DNA from: DATLAN01 sp035527455
GTDB lineage: Bacteria > Planctomycetota > Planctomycetia > Pirellulales > Thermoguttaceae
NCBI GenBank assembly: GCA_035527455.1
Contig: DATLAN010000371.1
Location: forward strand, 1 to 9,358
Direction of reading: 5' to 3'
Length of the DNA: 9,358 bases
Made by a program: the position numbers and the translations under genes. Under the pieces are notes generated by a model, which saw only the letters and a program-made list of their open reading frames with translations, had not been told where the DNA came from and made no database searches. Within the stretch, counting starts at the first letter, position 1, and every line of letters starts with the position of its first letter. Positions 5,975 through 9,358 of this stretch are shown here, piece after piece.

Positions 5975-6407
5975 ATTTCGGCGCCGTAAGGAGCAGGGGG
6001 AGACGGACCATTCTTACCCGGTTCGGCAGCCCGAGGGCAACAATTCCGGTCCGGCTTCGTGGCGGGCATTCTCGCAAGTCGTTGCCTTGCCGATGGTTAT
6101 GGAAACGATCGCCGCTGCCGGCCCCGGCTTTTGCCCGATTGTTTCCCGCCCCACGCCACACTGCCCGAGGTCGGCGGCGAGACCGATTCTCTCGTAACTC
6201 CTGATTCTCCAACGGTTTAAGCCGTTCGCACCCCCTTGACATCGGCCGCTCGATCAGGTCTCATGGCGTGCTTGTTACTCGGTCGTAAGGCAATTCGCAG
6301 CCTGGACTTACGACATTGTTACCCGATTTTCCTCGATTTCGCTTCTGCGGAGACAACAATTCCCCAGCCGCCAGGCTCCCCCTATTTGGCGATCGGCCGG
6401 AAGTGAT
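5975..6407. other. non-coding stretch between the methyltransferase and the HEAT gene
   Basis: I see no credible gene here. Open frames on both strands are short, lack family motifs and run through repeats. Visible landmarks are a near-palindrome AACGGTTTAAGCCGTT (6211-6226, 7 of 8 pairs) and an orphan promoter-like TTGACA (6236-6241) with a 17-bp spacer to TCTCAT (6259-6264) on the plus strand. There is also a pair of arms GTCGTAAG/CTTACGAC (6282-6289, 6307-6314) with a 17-nt loop. The copies TTGTTACTCG and TTGTTACCCG lie on either side of these arms. The stretch could be decayed sequence or hold the methyltransferase promoter; neither is shown. Confidence 0.5.
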
Positions 6408-6413
6408 TTGCCC

Positions 6414-6476
6414 GTAGCTGGATTCGCAAGAATTCAGCCGTAATGCGAAGAACCGAATTCTTGCGAATCCGGCTAC
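6414..6476. repeat. REP/BIME-like inverted pair, family B
   Basis: The plus unit is GTAG (6414-6417) then CTGGATTC-GCAA-GAATTCAG (6418-6437). The minus unit is GTAG (6476-6473) then CCGGATTC-GCAA-GAATTCGG (6472-6453). The spacer is 15 bp and the heads face outward. Both stems are 8 bp with one G-T pair. The loop is GCAA, a GNRA tetraloop in RNA. Between the units the second stem pair switches from T-A to C-G. A third copy lies at 9101-9124. Confidence 0.88.
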
Positions 6477-6527
6477 GAAAACTGCCTTGTCAAAGAGCCG
6501 CCCGCAGCGCGAGCTGGAGCATAAATA

Positions 6528-6557
6528 TATGTACACTATCAGTGGCCCGAAAGTCAA
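6528..6557 (-). promoter_or_regulatory. weak promoter-like sites in an AT-rich patch
   Basis: The minus strand reads TTGACT (6557-6552), 18 bp, TACATA (6533-6528), inside an AT-rich run (6520-6536) that is unusual for the region. No credible gene lies downstream; the ATG at 6522 opens only ten codons before TGA. It may be a relic of a lost gene or a chance match. Confidence 0.2.
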
Positions 6558-6558
6558 G

Positions 6559-6595
6559 CCCGAAACGTCGGGAGACGTCGTGGCAAGAATCTTGC
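6559..6595. repeat. two short hairpins downstream of the HEAT gene
   Basis: CCCGA-AACG-TCGGG (6559-6572) and GCAAGA-A-TCTTGC (6583-6595) follow in a row after the solitary REP unit at 6597-6617. None has a clear T run, so a terminator role is uncertain. Together they could protect the 3' end of the HEAT mRNA. Confidence 0.4.
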
Positions 6596-6596
6596 G

Positions 6597-6617
6597 GTCA
6601 CGCACAGCCTGACCTAC
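6597..6617 (-). repeat. solitary diverged family A REP unit abutting the HEAT gene stop
   Basis: On the minus strand GTAG (6617-6614) is followed by GTCAGGC-TGT-GCGTGAC, a 7-bp stem with one mismatch. The first ten bases (GTAGGTCAGG) match the family A arms at 504 and 583. It begins 3 nt after the HEAT gene stop codon (6623-6621), so it would be in the 3' end of that mRNA. Confidence 0.6.
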
Positions 6618-6620
6618 GCT

Positions 6621-8426
6621 CTACCGCTTCACGATCACCTCGAGTGATTCGAAGAGAGCTGCGCCGCCGCGTCGTCCACTCCGTTCCAAGGCAACACGAT
6701 CCCATCGCCCAACCTTCTTCACCGAATACACGACACGCTTTCGAAACCGTTGGGTTGGGTCGTCCACATTGATTACGGCGATGTCGTATTGGACGTTTTC
6801 AGTGTCCCGCTGCACGTCGACTGTCATGTCGTACGTTTTACCGCCCACGGGCGTGAAACCCATATCTTCGTTTTGCGTAAGGTAATTGTGATCGTCGCTC
6901 TGCTCGATGCGAAAGGCACCGCCAGAATAAGCCGGGTGAAACAACATCTTCACATTACCGACCGTCATGCCGACGTGGTATCCCGCACTCCCGTCGGCCT
7001 CGCCGCCGATTTGCGATCGGAATTCGAAACGATCGGGCAATTCATCATCGTCATTCAGTTCCGTTGCCGTGAGCACAAGTCGTTGATCGCTTTCCTCATG
7101 TTGACCGCCCATCACGAAAATGCCATCCGCCACGTGCGCTTCCACGCCAGGTAACGTTGATTCGAAAGACAGCCTTCCGTACATCGTGCTGACCGACTCT
7201 TCCGGGCGAACGAAATCCTCTCGGAATCCCGACGATTCGCGCAACAATTCCCAGCGCGCCGCACCAATCGGTACGCTCAGCGATCGCGAGATATCTTGAT
7301 TAGATGCCAACCATTCCTTCCATTGTTCGATGGCTTTGGCCTCGACGTGCGTCGTCTCTTTGCGTCCCGTCGCGGCGATCAACAGCCAGCGGGCTTGCTC
7401 GCGAAGGTTGCGATCTTCCTCGTCGAGCAATTGGACAAGCGCTTCCACGGCGGCCGCGGGACGGTGGTCAACGAGTGCTCGCGCTGCCGCCAGTCGCTCC
7501 CCCGGTCGACCCCGGGATAAAATCGGCATGAGTTCCTCGACGGCATCCTTTCCCAATGCGGCTTCAAGTCCCACGATACCCGCTCGGCGAACGGCCTCCT
7601 TTTCGTGTCGCATCGCAGCCCGCAATTCACTCACGTGCTCGCGTGTGACCGATGCCCACAGCGCCTTGCTGGCAGCTTCTTCGAGCTGCTGGTCCGAGAT
7701 CGAGTTCATGAAATCGAGCACGGTTTGCACCGCGTCAGGCGAGGGTTGCAGCTTCAACGTACTCAAGGCCGCAAGCGTCTCTTCTTTCAGCCGGTTAGCT
7801 TGGCTGTCTATCCGCCTCAACAAGCTTCGTGCCCGCCAGGATACTTCGGCGTCACCACTTTGCACCGCTTCAAGAATTTCCTCCCGAGCGGCAGCCCCCA
7901 GGTCACCCAGTTGTCTGCTCGCGTCTTCGCGCGCGATAAGGTGATCGTGCCCAAGCTGCTCAATCAGGTGTCGGATGAGCCGCTGACGTTCTCCGCTCGG
8001 AATACGCGTGCGCAAGAACTTCAAGAGATCCGCCGTGTCGGTTCCCATTCCGTGTTCGTTCAGGACCGGCATGCGGGAGGCGGTTCGTTCGTTGGCCAAG
8101 TGCAGGAGAATCCGCTCGGCGCGGATGCGGACTTCGCGGCTGGAGCCGCCGATGACCGCCTTCTTGAGCAGAGCGATCGCTGTCTCGCCGGCTTTGAGCA
8201 GATGTCGTTCGGCATGCTCGCGGATGGAAAAGCGATCGTCGTCAAGCTGCTCGATCCACTCAGCTATCTGTTTGTCGGTAACGGACAATTTCACTGGCGA
8301 CGATTCGGTCGCTTCCGGTTCGGCGCCGCCCACGCGCAAGGATATGATCCCCAGCAGGACCACCAAACCAAGTGACTCGGCAAAAGCAGAGGCAACACGA
8401 TACAACACTCGGCCAACACGACTCAT
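6621..8426 (-). CDS. exported HEAT-repeat protein with a lectin-like (LamG/DUF1080-type) C-terminal domain
   Basis: The protein has 601 residues from the ATG at 8426 (a TTG 24 bp upstream is possible). The N-terminus looks like a signal peptide: basic residues (R3, R6, R10), a hydrophobic core SLGLVVLLGIISL (18-30) and a likely cut after VGGA (32-35). Residues 50-375 are helical repeats of the HEAT/Armadillo type. Examples are DDDRFSIREHAERHLLKAG (62-80), LIAREDASRQLGDLGAAA (163-180) and DRNLREQARWLLIAATG (338-354). Residues about 415-600 look like a beta-sandwich related to LamG or DUF1080 domains, ending GRWDRVALERSGRRGGAALFESLEV (573-597 in outline). No catalytic motif is evident; binding or scaffolding outside the cytoplasm is inferred. 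Such proteins are frequent in planctomycetes. The C-terminal part looks less GC-rich than the envelope genes (32/60 at 6841-6900 against 41/60 at 2161-2220). Domain calls are by pattern, not search. Confidence 0.8.
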   Translation of the reverse strand: MSRVGRVLYRVASAFAESLGLVVLLGIISLRVGGAEPEATESSPVKLSVTDKQIAEWIEQLDDDRFSIREHAERHLLKAGETAIALLKKAVIGGSSREVRIRAERILLHLANERTASRMPVLNEHGMGTDTADLLKFLRTRIPSGERQRLIRHLIEQLGHDHLIAREDASRQLGDLGAAAREEILEAVQSGDAEVSWRARSLLRRIDSQANRLKEETLAALSTLKLQPSPDAVQTVLDFMNSISDQQLEEAASKALWASVTREHVSELRAAMRHEKEAVRRAGIVGLEAALGKDAVEELMPILSRGRPGERLAAARALVDHRPAAAVEALVQLLDEEDRNLREQARWLLIAATGRKETTHVEAKAIEQWKEWLASNQDISRSLSVPIGAARWELLRESSGFREDFVRPEESVSTMYGRLSFESTLPGVEAHVADGIFVMGGQHEESDQRLVLTATELNDDDELPDRFEFRSQIGGEADGSAGYHVGMTVGNVKMLFHPAYSGGAFRIEQSDDHNYLTQNEDMGFTPVGGKTYDMTVDVQRDTENVQYDIAVINVDDPTQRFRKRVVYSVKKVGRWDRVALERSGRRGGAALFESLEVIVKR

Positions 8427-8552
8427 GGAAGGCAGCACCTTCTCAAGCAATCCCGCGGACCCGGGTAGGAGAAATTCCTGGTGGATACGCTATCAACTGA
8501 TACTTCCCACTTACGGTGAACTTGAAGACGATCCAGGTTCATCGTGGTGAGC

Positions 8553-8581
8553 ATTGTAACATCAAGCCTCCCCGTGCACAA
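8553..8581 (-). promoter_or_regulatory. candidate promoter of the HEAT gene
   Basis: The minus strand reads TTGTGC (8581-8576), 17 bp, TACAAT (8558-8553). The -10 box matches 5 of 6 consensus bases, the -35 only 3 of 6. It implies a leader of about 120 nt. Confidence 0.35.
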
Positions 8582-8670
8582 CTCTCTTCGTAACGACTCG
8601 CGCGACCCGAATCCGCAAGTGCTGAATTGGAGGGGCTTTGCGAAAGTTCGAGTCTCTTACGGCCGGCCCC

Positions 8671-8700
8671 TTGACACGAAAGGCCCTCTTTGGGGAGAAT
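8671..8700 (+). promoter_or_regulatory. candidate sigma70-type promoter of the cupin gene
   Basis: TTGACA (8671-8676) is a perfect -35 box, followed by 18 bp and GAGAAT (8695-8700, 4 of 6). Transcription would begin near 8707, leaving a 25-nt leader containing the purine-rich ribosome binding site. Confidence 0.45.
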
Positions 8701-8732
8701 GCGGACGCTATCTGCCGGGAGGAGAGGAGACC

Positions 8733-9104
8733 ATGGACGTACGCAACATCGACCACGTGCCGGCGTTTACTACCAAGGACGGGTCGGAGATCCGCGAGCT
8801 GCTGGCGCATCGCAACTCGTGCATCGTCAAGCAGACGCTGGCCGAGGCACGGCTGCCGGTGGGCGGGAGAACTGTACCGCACCACCATGTCGAGACCGAG
8901 GAGATCTACTACGTTCTCTCCGGGCAAGGCGTGATGCGCGTCGGCGACCAGACCCGAGAGGTAGGCCCCGGCGACGCGATCGCCATCCCGCCCGGCGCAA
9001 GCCACCAGATCACCAACACCGGCTCGGAGGTCCTGAGATTCCTCTGCTGCTGCGCGCCCGGCTATGAACACGAGGACACGGTGCTGGAGGAGGATTGCCC
9101 GTAG
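8733..9104 (+). CDS. small single-domain cupin protein
   Basis: This 123-residue protein is one cupin beta-barrel. Both cupin motifs match the classic patterns exactly. Motif 1 has H50-x-H52-x4-E57-x6-G64 (in PHHHVETEEIYYVLSG). Motif 2 has G80-x5-P86-x-G88-x2-H91-x3-N95. The expected metal ligands H50, H52, E57 and H91 are present, so a divalent metal site is likely. Substrate and reaction cannot be told; single-domain cupins include isomerases, dioxygenases and sugar or amino-acid binders. Three cysteines in a row (C105-C107) near the end are unusual. The start is fixed by the purine-rich AGGAGAGGAGA right before the ATG; the longer frame back to 8544 is not used. The stop codon TAG (9102-9104) is part of the GTAG head of a repeat, and the last residues (C, P) are encoded by bases shared with another copy of that repeat. 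It precedes a glycosyltransferase by 56 bp. Confidence 0.88.
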   Translation: MDVRNIDHVPAFTTKDGSEIRELLAHRNSCIVKQTLAEARLPVGGRTVPHHHVETEEIYYVLSGQGVMRVGDQTREVGPGDAIAIPPGASHQITNTGSEVLRFLCCCAPGYEHEDTVLEEDCP

Positions 9105-9124
9105 CTGAATTCGCAAGAATTCAG
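9095..9124 (+). repeat. solitary family B REP unit overlapping the cupin stop codon
   Basis: GTAG (9101-9104) is followed by CTGAATTC-GCAA-GAATTCAG (9105-9124), a perfect 8-bp stem with a GCAA loop. The 30 bases 9095-9124 match 6408-6437 at 29 positions, including six bases before the head. The single difference turns a G-T pair into an A-T pair. The hairpin lies between the cupin and glycosyltransferase genes and would be transcribed with them. Confidence 0.9.
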
Positions 9125-9160
9125 AAAATCTCCAGACGAAGTCGCTGTTGCGAGGAGTAC

Positions 9161-9358
9161 ATGGAAACTTTCGTATCGCTTGTCATCCCGGCGTACAACG
9201 AGGCCCAGCGGCTGCCTCCGTACTTGGCGCCCGTCCGCCGGCACTTCGATGCGCGATACCCGGGCGGTTACGAGGTGATCGTGGTTGACGACGGCAGCCG
9301 GGACGGTCTGCCGGAGGTTCTGGCCTCGCTGGCCGGCGAGTGGCCCGAACTGACCGTG
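9161..9358 (+). CDS. family 2 glycosyltransferase, N-terminal part (runs off the window)
   Basis: The first 66 residues are visible. VSLVIPAYNEAQRL (5-18) and YEVIVVDDGSRDG (37-49) are the nucleotide-sugar binding strands of a GT-A fold family 2 glycosyltransferase. The VDDGS aspartates belong to the UDP/GDP-sugar site. The spacing resembles enzymes that load a sugar onto a polyprenyl phosphate (DPM1/dolichyl-phosphate glucosyltransferase type), but the DXD region and any membrane segments are beyond the window, so the substrate is open. The ATG at 9161 follows CGAGGAGTAC, a good ribosome binding site. It lies 56 bp after the cupin stop with a REP hairpin between, and the two are likely one transcript. 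Confidence 0.88.
   Translation, partial: METFVSLVIPAYNEAQRLPPYLAPVRRHFDARYPGGYEVIVVDDGSRDGLPEVLASLAGEWPELTV

Larger units (their letters stand above)
8427..8732. promoter_or_regulatory. divergent intergenic region between HEAT gene and cupin gene
   Basis: This 306-bp gap separates two divergent genes and carries one candidate promoter for each (8553-8581 minus; 8671-8700 plus). A small palindrome TATCA-AC-TGATA (8491-8502) lies in the HEAT leader and could be an operator. No gene and no GTAG-hairpin unit is seen here, unlike the other gaps. Confidence 0.5.

Noticed and set aside
5871..6242. Minus-strand open frame of 123 codons upstream of the methyltransferase
   Set aside because: Its C-terminal part is REP sequence and hairpin, it is rich in Arg/Pro/Gly as in random GC-rich frames, and no family pattern is visible.
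6414..6476. Intrinsic terminator for the HEAT gene
   Set aside because: The hairpins have GTAG heads and recur elsewhere as dispersed repeats, lack a T run, and lie about 150 bp past the stop.
6261..6605. Minus-strand open frame of 114 codons below the HEAT gene
   Set aside because: It passes through the family B inverted repeat and shows no motif or ribosome binding site.
8544..8732. N-terminal extension of the cupin protein
   Set aside because: The extension overlaps both candidate promoters, has no domain features, and a strong ribosome binding site lies right before the ATG at 8733.

Overview
The window looks like a piece of a planctomycete chromosome, probably Pirellulales-like. The basis is the GC-rich coding, outer-membrane lipid A genes (lpxD, lpxI) beside uppS and purA, an exported HEAT-repeat protein with a lectin-like C-terminus of a type common in planctomycetes, several starts without a Shine-Dalgarno sequence, and many short intergenic palindromes. 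The assignment rests on protein style and context, not on a database search.

Layout. Positions 1-472 (minus) hold most of a REP-associated tyrosine transposase (RAYT), cut by the window edge. A perfect inverted pair of GTAG-headed hairpins lies just upstream of it (504-583). Then, all on the minus strand and read from high to low coordinates, come a SpoU/TrmH-family RNA methyltransferase (5810-5310), purA (5018-3714), uppS (3688-2924), lpxD (2811-1723) and lpxI (1709-714). purA-uppS and lpxD-lpxI are tightly spaced. A candidate promoter and a strong leader hairpin precede purA, and a weak candidate terminator follows lpxI. From 5811 to 6620 there is no convincing gene. This 0.8 kb holds two more GTAG-headed inverted repeats, other hairpins and an AT-rich patch. 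A secreted HEAT-repeat protein (8426-6621, minus) follows. Across a 306-bp divergent promoter region lie, on the plus strand, a single-domain cupin (8733-9104) and the start of a family 2 glycosyltransferase (9161 to the window end).

Function. uppS makes the C55 lipid carrier for cell-wall and surface polysaccharides. lpxD and lpxI carry out two steps of lipid A synthesis. The group is therefore an envelope-building cluster headed by a purine gene (purA). The cupin and glycosyltransferase appear to start a separate plus-strand unit.

The main observation is the repeat system. Nine copies of a GTAG (once GGAG) head followed by a 7-8 bp hairpin occur in 9.4 kb. They fall into three sequence families that share one architecture. 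In two families the stem changes are compensatory, so pairing is kept while sequence drifts. The pairs all have outward-facing heads. One copy supplies the stop codon of the cupin gene, one abuts the HEAT gene stop, and one overlaps the possible upstream start of the methyltransferase. A RAYT beside one family makes that family its likely substrate.
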